64,000 bases of DNA. Origin: Maribacter arcticus. Lineage in GTDB: Bacteria; Bacteroidota; Bacteroidia; Flavobacteriales; Flavobacteriaceae. The stretch lies in NCBI RefSeq assembly GCF_900167935.1, contig NZ_FUYL01000011.1, forward strand, positions 62,001 through 126,000, read 5' to 3'. Below the pieces are notes generated by a model, which saw only the letters and a list, made by a program, of their open reading frames with translations, was not told the DNA's origin and did not search any database. The position numbers and the translations under genes were made by a program. How positions within the stretch are numbered: position 1 is the stretch's first letter; each line of letters starts with the position of its first letter. Shown in pieces: positions 8,923-17,193 of the stretch.

Positions 8923-10734
8923 TTAGTCAAAGGTATACCCGTTATCAGCAGCTACTTTGTCGGCAATTTGCGTGCGTAAAGCTACTACATTCGGGTTGTT
9001 TGTATATTTAGTAAAACGTTTAAGTCCCATTAACATCATACGTTGCTCATCACCTTCAGCAAAAGAAATAATTGCTTCTTTCCCTTTCTGAATTATAGTT
9101 TCAGTTGCATTGTATAAGTATAATTTTGCCATTGCAATTTGTGTAGCTTGTTCAGCTTCACCAAAGCGTTTGGCATTTTTTTCAGTTCTCAAAATTGTTG
9201 ATTCTGCCATGTACACTTCAATTAAAATATCAGACGCAGCTAACATTAATTGTTGGTGATTTTCTAACTCGGGGCCATATTTTTGAACCGCTGAACCAGC
9301 AACCATTAAAAATACTTTTTTCAATCTTGTTACTACATCTTTTTCCTCAGCAAATAATTGAGAAAAATCAGGAGTATCAAAAGATGGAATACCCATTAAT
9401 TCTTCACCAACTTTCGTTGCAGGACCTAAAAGATCTACATGACCTTTCATAGCTTTTTTAACAAGCATTCCTACTGCTAACATTCTGTTGATTTCATTCG
9501 TACCTTCATAGATACGAGCGATACGAGCATCTCTCCATGCTTTTTCCATAGGAGCATCGGCGCTAAAGCCCATGCCGCCAAATATTTGTACGCCTTCATC
9601 AGTACAGCTTTGTACGTCTTCAGATACAGCAACTTTAAGTATTGAACATTCAATAGCATATTCTTCAACACCTTTAAGTTCCGCTTCTTGATGCGTATTT
9701 CCAGCAGCCTCGCGCATAGCTATTCTGTCTTCAATATTTTTTGCAGCTCGGTACGAAGCAGATTCATCGGCATAACAATTGGTAGCCATTGTTGCTATTT
9801 TGGATTTAATAGCACCAAAATTCATAATAGGAGTTTTAAACTGAATACGCTCATTCGCATATTTAGTAGCTTCACCTATCACTCGACGTTGAGCATCTAA
9901 ACAAGCAGCTGCAAGTTTAATTCTACCAACGTTTAAGGCATTCATCGCTATTTTAAATCCGTTACCTCTTTCAGATAACATATTTTCTACTGGGACTTTT
10001 GTTTCATTAAAGAATACCTGACGAGTAGAAGAGGAGTGAATACCTAATTTTTTCTCTTCGTCACCCATAGAGATTCCGTTAGCTGGATCATTTTCTAAAA
10101 TGAAACCTGTAATATTTTTATCATCTTCAATTCGAGCAAAAACGATAAACATATTACAGAAACCTGCATTTGAAATCCACATTTTTTGTCCTGTTATGTT
10201 GTACGATTTACCATCCGCAGAAAGAACCGCCTTAGTTTTTCCTGAATTTGCATCAGAACCAGCGCCAGGTTCAGTAAGACAGTAAGCTCCAAACCATTCA
10301 CCAGAAGCTAACCTTGGAACATATTTTTGCTTTTGCTCCTCTGTTCCATAAAGGGTAATAGGCATAGTGCCTATGCCTGTATGAGCCCCAAATGCAGTAC
10401 TAAAAGAACCTGTTGCACCAGAGATATAATCACAAACCAACATGGTAGAAACGAATCCCATTCCCATGCCACCGTAAGATTCAGGAACTGCAACACTTAA
10501 CAACCCTAATTCACCGGCCTTACGCATACATTCTTCAGTGTAGGCATAATCTTTATTTTCAAAACGTTCCCAATGTGCCCAAAGCTCTCGGTCAACGAAT
10601 TCTTTTGTGCTATCACGCATCATTCGTTGCTCTTCGCTTAAATCTTCTAATGTGAAAACATCTTCACAATTGGTTTCTTTGACAAGGAATTGTCCTCCTC
10701 TAAGAATGTCTTTATTTACTGTATCTGTACTCAT
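8923..10734 (-). CDS. fadE: Acyl-CoA dehydrogenase with C-terminal extension (FadE-like)
   Basis: 603 residues. Canonical acyl-CoA dehydrogenase signatures are present: GAYCLTEPGAGSDANS (FAD/substrate binding), MWISNAGFCN, and the catalytic base region RIYEGTNEINRM at about residues 407-418. A C-terminal extension of roughly 170 residues, as in very-long-chain type enzymes, follows. It catalyses the first, FAD-linked step of fatty-acid beta-oxidation, making trans-2-enoyl-CoA. It is the last gene of the MarR-FadN-FadA-FadE operon (78 bp after fadA) and ends before a strong terminator. The chain-length preference is unknown. Confidence 0.92.
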   Translation of the reverse strand: MSTDTVNKDILRGGQFLVKETNCEDVFTLEDLSEEQRMMRDSTKEFVDRELWAHWERFENKDYAYTEECMRKAGELGLLSVAVPESYGGMGMGFVSTMLVCDYISGATGSFSTAFGAHTGIGTMPITLYGTEEQKQKYVPRLASGEWFGAYCLTEPGAGSDANSGKTKAVLSADGKSYNITGQKMWISNAGFCNMFIVFARIEDDKNITGFILENDPANGISMGDEEKKLGIHSSSTRQVFFNETKVPVENMLSERGNGFKIAMNALNVGRIKLAAACLDAQRRVIGEATKYANERIQFKTPIMNFGAIKSKIATMATNCYADESASYRAAKNIEDRIAMREAAGNTHQEAELKGVEEYAIECSILKVAVSEDVQSCTDEGVQIFGGMGFSADAPMEKAWRDARIARIYEGTNEINRMLAVGMLVKKAMKGHVDLLGPATKVGEELMGIPSFDTPDFSQLFAEEKDVVTRLKKVFLMVAGSAVQKYGPELENHQQLMLAASDILIEVYMAESTILRTEKNAKRFGEAEQATQIAMAKLYLYNATETIIQKGKEAIISFAEGDEQRMMLMGLKRFTKYTNNPNVVALRTQIADKVAADNGYTFD

Positions 10735-10812
10735 GTTTAAATTGTATTACGTATAAAGTAAGAAGTATTAAGTTTTCTTTAAAACCTTTAATACCTATTA
10801 CAACAATATTTT

Positions 10813-12003
10813 TTAGTTTAAAAATTCAAAAATTCCTGCAGCACCTTGCCCTGTACCAACGCACATGGTCACCATTCCATATTTGCCTTGCATATTACGC
10901 TTACGCATTTCATCAAATAACTGTACAGAAAGTTTAGCTCCAGTGCAACCTAATGGGTGGCCTAAGGCAATAGCGCCGCCATTTACATTGACGATATCTT
11001 GATTTAAATTTAATTCACGCATTACTGCTATTGATTGAGAGGCAAAAGCTTCATTCAATTCAATCAACTCAATATCATTCTGTTTTAATCCTGCTTGTTT
11101 TAAAGCTTTAGGAATAGCCTTAACTGGTCCAATACCCATAATGCGTGGCTCAACACCAGCTGCAGCATAATTGACTAAGCGAGCAATTGGCTCAAGATTT
11201 AGTTCCTTTACCATATCTTCACTCATAACTAAAACAAAAGCAGCACCATCACTCATTTGAGAGGAGTTACCAGCAGTAACACTACCGCCAGCAGCAAATA
11301 CTGCTCGTAAACCAGCCAATGCCTCTTTACTGGTACCTTTTCTTGGACCTTCATCTTTATTTACAGTGTAGCTTCTTGTTGCTTTTTTTCCATTTTCATC
11401 AACGTATGTTTCATCAACTGTAATTGGAACAATTTGATCTTGAAAGCGATCTTCAGCTTGAGCTCTTAATGCTTTCATGTGCGAATTATAAGCAAACTCA
11501 TCTTGGTCTTCACGAGAAACATGAAATTGATTGGCTACTGCTTCAGCAGTATTTCCCATTCCCCAATAATAATCTTCATGTCCAGATTTAACGGTGTCAT
11601 AATTTAGTTCTGGCTTAAAACCGGTCATAGGAACAGAACTCATACTTTCAGCACCACCTGCGATGATACAATCAGCCATTCCTGACTGTATTTTTGCTGT
11701 AGCAATACCTATTGTTTCAATTCCGGATGCACAAAAACGATTTACTGTTACCCCGGCAACGTCAACACTATCTAAACCAATTAATGATATAAATCGAGCC
11801 ATGTTTAGACCTTGAGAGCCTTCTGGCATTGCATTTCCAACAATAACGTCATCAATACGTTTTTTGTCTAATTGCGGCAGCTCCTTCATCATGTACTGGA
11901 TGGTTTCTGCAGCTAATTCATCAGTTCTTTTAAAACGAAAAACTCCTTTAGGTGCTTTTCCAACTGCTGTTCTATATGCTTTTACTATATATGCTGTTTT
12001 CAT
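10813..12003 (-). CDS. fadA: Acetyl-CoA C-acyltransferase (3-ketoacyl-CoA thiolase)
   Basis: 396 residues, the usual thiolase length. The acylated cysteine is in NRFCASGIE (about residue 89), the catalytic histidine in [16 protein letters not shown] (about 350), and the second cysteine in [13 protein letters not shown] near the C-terminus. The enzyme cleaves 3-ketoacyl-CoA with CoA to yield acetyl-CoA and a shortened acyl-CoA, the last step of the beta-oxidation cycle. It starts 4 bp after the stop of the upstream multifunctional gene, so the two are translated from one mRNA, as in fadBA/fadNA pairs elsewhere. Confidence 0.95.
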   Translation of the reverse strand: MKTAYIVKAYRTAVGKAPKGVFRFKRTDELAAETIQYMMKELPQLDKKRIDDVIVGNAMPEGSQGLNMARFISLIGLDSVDVAGVTVNRFCASGIETIGIATAKIQSGMADCIIAGGAESMSSVPMTGFKPELNYDTVKSGHEDYYWGMGNTAEAVANQFHVSREDQDEFAYNSHMKALRAQAEDRFQDQIVPITVDETYVDENGKKATRSYTVNKDEGPRKGTSKEALAGLRAVFAAGGSVTAGNSSQMSDGAAFVLVMSEDMVKELNLEPIARLVNYAAAGVEPRIMGIGPVKAIPKALKQAGLKQNDIELIELNEAFASQSIAVMRELNLNQDIVNVNGGAIALGHPLGCTGAKLSVQLFDEMRKRNMQGKYGMVTMCVGTGQGAAGIFEFLN

Positions 12004-12007
12004 ATTA

Positions 12008-14413
12008 CTAGTTTCTTAATGGTTTTCCAGTTTTCAACATATGTTGAATTCTTTCTAAGGTTTTACGTTCAGTACAAAGTGATAAGAAAGCTTCGCGCTC
12101 TAAATCCAATAAATATTGTTCAGTTACTAAAGTAGGCTCTGATAAATCTCCACCTGCCATAACGTAGGCTAACTTGTTAGCTATTTTTTTATCATGCTCA
12201 CTTATGTAGTTGCTATCTTCCATAGAATCAGTACCAACTAAAAACATACCTAAAGCTTGTTTACCAAGAACTTTAATATCTTTTCTTTTCACTGGTTGTG
12301 TGTAACCTGCCTCGGCCATTAATTTAGCATGTGCTTTTGCAGTTGCTATTTGACGGTCTTTGTTCACAACAACTATATCTTTACCATGTTGTAAAATTCC
12401 TAAGTCATAAGCCTCATAAGCGGAAGTGGATACCTTAGCCATACCGATTGTTAAGAAGTACTCTTGAAGTACATTTAATTCCACATCATTTTTATGGAAT
12501 AAATCTTGAGCTCTTAAAGCAAACTCCTTAGAGCCACCACCACCAGGGATAACTCCAACTCCGAATTCAACTAACCCAATATAAGTTTCAGCTGCAGCAA
12601 CTACTTTGTCGGCATGTAATGAAAGTTCACAACCACCACCTAAAGCCATACCGTGAGGGGCAGAAACTGTTGGTATTGCAGAATATCGCATACGCATCAT
12701 AGTGTCTTGAAACATTTTGATTGCCATATTCAATTCATCATATTCTTGCTCAACGGCCATCATAAATATCATTCCGATATTTGCGCCAACTGAGAAATTA
12801 GGAGCTTGATTACCAACAACTAAACCTTGGAAATCTTTTTCGGCAATGTCAATAGCTTTATTTAAACCTGCAAGTACATCACCGCCGATGGTATTCATTT
12901 TAGATTGAAATTCTACATTTAAAATTCCATCGCCTAAATCTTCAACAACAACACCGCTATTTTTAAATACCTCTTTAGACTTTCTAATATTATCTAAGAT
13001 GATAAAAGAATCTTGCCCAGGTATTTTTTCTACTGATTTTTTGGGAATATCATAATAAAATGAAGCACCCTCTTTTACTGAATAGAAAGATTTTTTACCA
13101 GCAGCAACCATTTCATTAACCCATGCAGCAGGAGTTTCTCCTTCCGCTTTCATAATTTCTAATCCTTTTTCGATACCAATAGCATCCCAAATTTGAAAAG
13201 GACCATGCTCCCAGCCAAAGCCAGCTTTCATGGCGTCATCAATTTTATAAAGCTCATCGGTTATTTCAGGAATTCTATGAGAAACGTAAGCGAATAATGC
13301 AGCAAAACTTTTTCTGTAAAATTCACCAGCTTTATCCTTTCCGGCAACTAAAACCTTAAAACGGTCTGCTACTTTATCAATAGTCTTTGTCAGTTCTAAC
13401 GTAGCGAAACTTGCTCTTTTGCTAGAACGATACTCCATCGTATCTAGATCTAAGGTCAAAATTTCAGTTTTACCTTTATCGTCTTTAGATTTTTTATAAA
13501 AGCCTTGTCCTGTTTTACTACCCAACCATTTGTTTTCCATCATGGTATTGATGAAACTAGGTAGTTTAAACAACTCTAATTTTTCGTCTTCTTTACAATT
13601 GTCAGCAATACCATTAGCAACATGTACAAGTGTATCTAGACCAACAACATCTACAGTTCTAAACGTTGCAGATTTTGGTCTTCCAATTACAGGTCCAGTT
13701 AGTTTATCAACCTCTTCAACCGTCATACCCATATCTTTTACCATATGGAAAAGACTTTGGATACTGAAAATACCGATTCTGTTACCAATAAATGCGGGAG
13801 TGTCTTTCGCAACTACTGAAGTTTTACCTAAAAATTGTTCTCCGTAACCATTTAAAAAGTCTAAAACTTCAGGTGAGGTTTTAGGGCCAGGAATAATTTC
13901 AAAAAGTTTTAAATAGCGAGCAGGGTTAAAAAAGTGAGTTCCACAAAAATGCTTCTGGAAATCTTCACTACGACCTTCACTCATAAAATGTATAGGAATA
14001 CCTGATGTATTAGATGTGATAAGTGTACCAGGTGTTCTATGCTTCTCTAAGTTTTCAAAGACTATCTTTTTAATATCAAGTCTTTCAACAACAACTTCAA
14101 TAATCCAATCTACTTTAGATACTTTGGCAATATCATCTTCTAAATTCCCAGTAGTAATCCTATCTGCGAATTTTTGGTGATAAATAGGAGATGGTTTAGA
14201 TTTTAATGCTGCCGCTAATGAATCATTCACCATTCTATTACGAACAACCTTGTCTTGCAAGGTTAATCCTTTTGCCTTTTCCTTATCATTAAGTTCACGC
14301 GGAACAATGTCCAACAATAAAACCTCTACGCCAATATTGGCAAAATGACAAGCGATACCGCTTCCCATAATACCTGAGCCAATTACCGCTACTTTTTTAA
14401 TGTGCTTGTTCAT
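12008..14413 (-). CDS. fadN: 3-hydroxyacyl-CoA dehydrogenase/enoyl-CoA hydratase (FadN type)
   Basis: 801 residues with the domain order dehydrogenase first, hydratase last, which is the FadN layout of Bacillus rather than the FadB layout of E. coli. The Rossmann motif AVIGSGIMGSGIACHFAN is at residues 9-26; the 3HCDH region has FFNPARYLKLFEIIPG; the crotonase part carries HGMALGGGCELSLHAD near 590 and GVGVIPGGGGSKE. The enzyme hydrates enoyl-CoA and oxidises 3-hydroxyacyl-CoA with NAD+. It lies 16 bp after the MarR gene stop and 4 bp before fadA. The symbol is given on architecture and gene order; some annotators would call it fadB or fadJ. Confidence 0.9.
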   Translation of the reverse strand: MNKHIKKVAVIGSGIMGSGIACHFANIGVEVLLLDIVPRELNDKEKAKGLTLQDKVVRNRMVNDSLAAALKSKPSPIYHQKFADRITTGNLEDDIAKVSKVDWIIEVVVERLDIKKIVFENLEKHRTPGTLITSNTSGIPIHFMSEGRSEDFQKHFCGTHFFNPARYLKLFEIIPGPKTSPEVLDFLNGYGEQFLGKTSVVAKDTPAFIGNRIGIFSIQSLFHMVKDMGMTVEEVDKLTGPVIGRPKSATFRTVDVVGLDTLVHVANGIADNCKEDEKLELFKLPSFINTMMENKWLGSKTGQGFYKKSKDDKGKTEILTLDLDTMEYRSSKRASFATLELTKTIDKVADRFKVLVAGKDKAGEFYRKSFAALFAYVSHRIPEITDELYKIDDAMKAGFGWEHGPFQIWDAIGIEKGLEIMKAEGETPAAWVNEMVAAGKKSFYSVKEGASFYYDIPKKSVEKIPGQDSFIILDNIRKSKEVFKNSGVVVEDLGDGILNVEFQSKMNTIGGDVLAGLNKAIDIAEKDFQGLVVGNQAPNFSVGANIGMIFMMAVEQEYDELNMAIKMFQDTMMRMRYSAIPTVSAPHGMALGGGCELSLHADKVVAAAETYIGLVEFGVGVIPGGGGSKEFALRAQDLFHKNDVELNVLQEYFLTIGMAKVSTSAYEAYDLGILQHGKDIVVVNKDRQIATAKAHAKLMAEAGYTQPVKRKDIKVLGKQALGMFLVGTDSMEDSNYISEHDKKIANKLAYVMAGGDLSEPTLVTEQYLLDLEREAFLSLCTERKTLERIQHMLKTGKPLRN

Positions 14414-14428
14414 GTACTTTAAACTGTA

Positions 14429-14878
14429 TTAATTTGAAATATCTTTTGAAAATAATTTTTTGTCTGAAATCAGTTTATTAATGATGTCAGTCACCTCGAA
14501 AAAGCTAGATAGTTTTTCTTCTGAAACTTCTTGTTTAACTGCCTCATTAAATCTAAGAACTGTACTTTTTGAATCGTTTCTTTTTTCTAACCCAAAATCG
14601 GTTAAATATATAAGAACACCTCTACCGTCCTTTGGATTAGGCTTTCTTAAGATGAGACCTTTTTCCTCCATACTTTTCAGTATCCTAGAGAGGCTAGTAG
14701 CTTCCATTCCCATTTTAGGCCCCAAAGAAGTGGAAGGAGTACCCATTTTCGGGTCTATACTCAATAAAGTAAATCCTACAGCCATAGTAGAATCGAAGTT
14801 TTTAGCTTCTTCATTATACATTCTTGCTACTGCTTGCCACGTAGCTCGTAATGCATAATCAATAGTTGCTTCTTTCAT
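14429..14878 (-). CDS. MarR family transcriptional regulator of the fad operon
   Basis: The ATG at 14878 is chosen (protein opens MKEATIDYALRATWQAVAR); a frame extended to a TTG at 14899 is less likely. About 149 residues with a MarR-type winged helix: the recognition helix region MEATSLSRILKSMEEKGLI and the beta-wing RKPNPKDGRGVLIYLTDFG. Such proteins bind palindromes as dimers and release DNA on binding a small ligand. It heads the beta-oxidation operon and has a perfect 24-bp palindrome 32 bp upstream of its start, so it very likely represses its own operon, with an acyl-CoA or fatty acid as the natural guess for the inducer. Confidence 0.9.
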   Translation of the reverse strand: MKEATIDYALRATWQAVARMYNEEAKNFDSTMAVGFTLLSIDPKMGTPSTSLGPKMGMEATSLSRILKSMEEKGLILRKPNPKDGRGVLIYLTDFGLEKRNDSKSTVLRFNEAVKQEVSEEKLSSFFEVTDIINKLISDKKLFSKDISN

Positions 14879-14909
14879 ACTTTGGTAGTTGGTCACCAAA
14901 TATAAGTAA

Positions 14910-14933
14910 ATTTATTATGCATGCATAATAAAT
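14910..14933. promoter_or_regulatory. Perfect 24-bp palindrome, probable MarR operator
   Basis: Each half reads ATTTATTATGCA and its exact reverse complement follows with no spacer, centred between 14921 and 14922. It lies 32 bp upstream of the MarR start codon, in the expected promoter/leader zone. MarR dimers typically bind 16-20 bp palindromes next to their own gene. No binding evidence exists beyond the symmetry. Confidence 0.65.
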
Positions 14934-14980
14934 CGGTAAAATAATAAGAATTGAAATTAACTTCTTTAATTCACACCATA

Positions 14981-15076
14981 TTAAAGAATTGTGCCTTCCC
15001 GTTTTTTTACTTCCTTAGCGATTATAGCACTGAAAACTAAAGGGAGTATTACTAGAGCGCATATTACAGGAACCAT
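14981..15076 (-). other. Possible 31-residue membrane peptide ORF
   Basis: An ATG at 15076 opens a 31-codon frame (MVPVICALVILPLVFSA, then IIAKEVKKREGTIL): one hydrophobic helix followed by a basic tail. It overlaps by 13 bp the end of a second short hydrophobic frame in another phase (15064-15141 and upstream). Read together the two would form a small two-helix membrane protein. It could be a real small protein, a frameshifted remnant or chance. This and the neighbouring frame are all that was seen between the MarR palindrome and the acyl-CoA ligase gene. Confidence 0.25.
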
Positions 15077-15232
15077 AAATATTTTCTACTATCTTGATTA
15101 TGAGTAGTATGGTATAGACCTATTCCTAAAATAAGGACCATGATAGCTAGACCAACGATACCACTTACTCGCAAAATTTTTCTATATTTTTTTAGTTGAA
15201 TTGAATTGAATTGTACTTTACTTTTCGAATGC
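15064..15232 (-). pseudogene. Short open hydrophobic frame without a clear start codon
   Basis: Reading minus strand from about 15232 the frame is open to a TAA at 15064-15066 and encodes a basic segment (KKYRKILR) followed by a hydrophobic helix (GIVGLAIMVLILGIGLYH) and NQDSRKYLWFL. No ATG precedes the basic segment; the only in-frame ATG (15141) is inside the helix. The next frame (14981-15076) continues with a second helix. This suggests a small membrane-protein gene broken by a start loss and a frameshift, but no homologue is recognised. Confidence 0.2.
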
Positions 15233-15257
15233 CATCTTAATAATTAAAATTATTTAC

Positions 15258-17027
15258 TTAATGCTCGTAGATATCATTGTAAAGTTCAATGTACTTTTCC
15301 TTTACAATTTTTCTTTTCAATTTCATGGTAGGGGTGAGGTGGCCTCCTTCTATGCTCCAAATATCAGGTGTCAATCTAAATTGTTTTATTTTTTCCCATT
15401 TAGCAAAGTTCTCGTTTGCGTTGGTAACTTCTTCTTCGAATCTAGCTATTACTTGTTCATTATGTACAAGTTCTTTATTGGTGCCAATTTCAATATTGTG
15501 AATTTTAGCCCAATTTTTCACAAAATCAAAATCAGGTTGAATTAAAGCAGCGGGCATTTTTTCACCTTCGCCTACAACCATAATTTGATCAATAAATCTA
15601 GATTGTTTAAATCTATTTTCTAACAACTGAGGTGCAACATATTTACCTCCAGAAGTTTTAAACATTTCTTTTTTACGGTCAGTTATTTTTAAGAAACCAT
15701 CAGCATCAATTTCTCCAATGTCGCCAGTGTGAAAATAACCGTCGATGATAACTTCTGCAGTTTTGGCTTCATCTTTATAATAGCCCAACATTACTTGAGG
15801 GCCTTTTATGCAAATTTCGCCATCTTCAGCTATTTTAACTTCAGTACGATCCAAAGGTTTGCCAACCGTACCTATTCTAAAACCACCATTTCGCATATCA
15901 TTTACAGATACTACAGGAGAAGTTTCCGTAAGGCCATAACCTTCCATTACTCCGAATTCAGCAGCATTGAAAATACGGGCTAAACGTGGTTGTAAAGCGG
16001 CACTACCAGATGCCATCACTGATAAATTACCTCCTAAAGCTGCTTTCCATTTACTAAAAATAAGTTTACGTGCTAGTGCAAGATTTTGTTCATACCACCA
16101 ACCATTTTGACCATAAGGTTCATATCTTAACCCTATTTCTACCGCCCAAAAGAATAATTTCTTTTTAATTCCGGTTAAAGATGTGCCTTTAGCTATAATT
16201 TTATCATACACTTTTTCTAATAAACGAGGAACGGCTGTCATTACATTAGGCTGAACCTCTTGTGCGTATTCACTAATTTGATCTATAGGAGCAAAGTAAA
16301 TACTAGTACAACAATATTGGTATAAATAGATAAGCATGCGTTCGTATACATGGCATACGGGTAGAAAACTCAATGCTTTTGAATTTCCAATTTCAATGGG
16401 AATTCTTTTAAAACTTTCTAAGGCATTACTCACTAAATTATCATGAGATAACATTACACCCTTAGGTCTTCCTGTTGTTCCAGAAGTATAAATTAATGTG
16501 GCTAAGTCGTCTGGCTTAACTGCTTCTTTTAATTTTTCTACTTCATCTTGATTAGAGGTATCTTTTCCTAACTCCAAAACTTCTTCCCAGTTTTTACAAT
16601 TGGTTAAAACATCAAATGAGAATACTTCCTTTAGGGATATCACCTGGTTTTGAATAGATTTTACTTTTTCATATACTTCATCACAGGATACAAAACAATA
16701 TTTAGCTTCAGAGTGGTTTAAGACATAAGCATAATCACTTTCTGAAATAGTAGGATAAATGGGTACATTTTGGGCACCTAATTGCAATATGCCAATATCC
16801 ATAATATTCCATTCGGTTCTATTGTGTTTAGAGATAAGAGCAATCTTATCGTTAGGCTTAATACCTAAACGTAGTAAACCACGGCTTATGGCATTCGCCT
16901 TATCTATATATTCTTGGGTAGATATACTTATCCACTTATCATCTTTTTTAGATATTAGTGCCTTTTCTAAGGCATTTTTCTCTAGTTGATAATAGGGAAA
17001 ATCGAACAGTCGGGTAACTTTTTGCAT
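15258..17027 (-). CDS. Long-chain fatty-acid-CoA ligase (AMP-forming)
   Basis: The ATG at 17027 is preferred (MQKVTRLFDFPYYQ) over a TTG two codons earlier. About 589 residues of the ANL superfamily: the P-loop motif LIYTSGTTGRPKGVMLSHDN near residue 177, VMEGYGLTETSPVVS, and the hinge/adenylate motif GYFHTGDIGEIDADGFLKIT with DRKKEMFKTSGGKYVAP. It activates long-chain fatty acids to acyl-CoA, feeding the beta-oxidation operon just downstream on the same strand. A site resembling the MarR palindrome lies immediately before the start, suggesting shared control. Confidence 0.9.
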   Translation of the reverse strand: MQKVTRLFDFPYYQLEKNALEKALISKKDDKWISISTQEYIDKANAISRGLLRLGIKPNDKIALISKHNRTEWNIMDIGILQLGAQNVPIYPTISESDYAYVLNHSEAKYCFVSCDEVYEKVKSIQNQVISLKEVFSFDVLTNCKNWEEVLELGKDTSNQDEVEKLKEAVKPDDLATLIYTSGTTGRPKGVMLSHDNLVSNALESFKRIPIEIGNSKALSFLPVCHVYERMLIYLYQYCCTSIYFAPIDQISEYAQEVQPNVMTAVPRLLEKVYDKIIAKGTSLTGIKKKLFFWAVEIGLRYEPYGQNGWWYEQNLALARKLIFSKWKAALGGNLSVMASGSAALQPRLARIFNAAEFGVMEGYGLTETSPVVSVNDMRNGGFRIGTVGKPLDRTEVKIAEDGEICIKGPQVMLGYYKDEAKTAEVIIDGYFHTGDIGEIDADGFLKITDRKKEMFKTSGGKYVAPQLLENRFKQSRFIDQIMVVGEGEKMPAALIQPDFDFVKNWAKIHNIEIGTNKELVHNEQVIARFEEEVTNANENFAKWEKIKQFRLTPDIWSIEGGHLTPTMKLKRKIVKEKYIELYNDIYEH

Positions 17028-17033
17028 GTACAA

Positions 17034-17055
17034 TTTATTAATGAATGCAAAATAA
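17034..17055. promoter_or_regulatory. Degenerate copy of the MarR-operator sequence before the acyl-CoA ligase
   Basis: Allowing one inserted base, this stretch matches the palindrome at 14911-14932: the first seven bases (TTTATTA) are identical and the last fourteen match at 12 positions. It lies 7 bp upstream of the ligase ATG. Given the AT-rich background this could be chance, but the location before another fatty-acid gene makes it worth testing as a second MarR site. Confidence 0.3.
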
Positions 17056-17070
17056 GCAAAGGGAATGGTA

Positions 17071-17097
17071 TTTTAAAATGGTATTTTCATTTTAAAA
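17071..17097. repeat. 10-bp perfect inverted repeat upstream of the acyl-CoA ligase
   Basis: TTTTAAAATG and its reverse complement CATTTTAAAA flank a 7-base spacer. It lies between purL and the ligase gene, both on the minus strand. There is no T-run on that strand, so a terminator is unlikely; an operator or an mRNA hairpin is possible. Confidence 0.4.
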
Positions 17098-17193
17098 CCT
17101 ATAATATTAAAGATTTCATATTATTTTTAATGTTACTAGTTTTATTAGGTTCATATTCAGCACACAACCCCTTTAAAACTAGAAACGTAAAAA

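Noticed and set aside
13530-13847. A 105-codon plus-strand frame inside fadN, and similar frames inside purL, fadE and the acyl-CoA ligases
   Set aside because: They lie opposite strongly conserved coding sequence, show no domain, and lack promoter or neighbour support.
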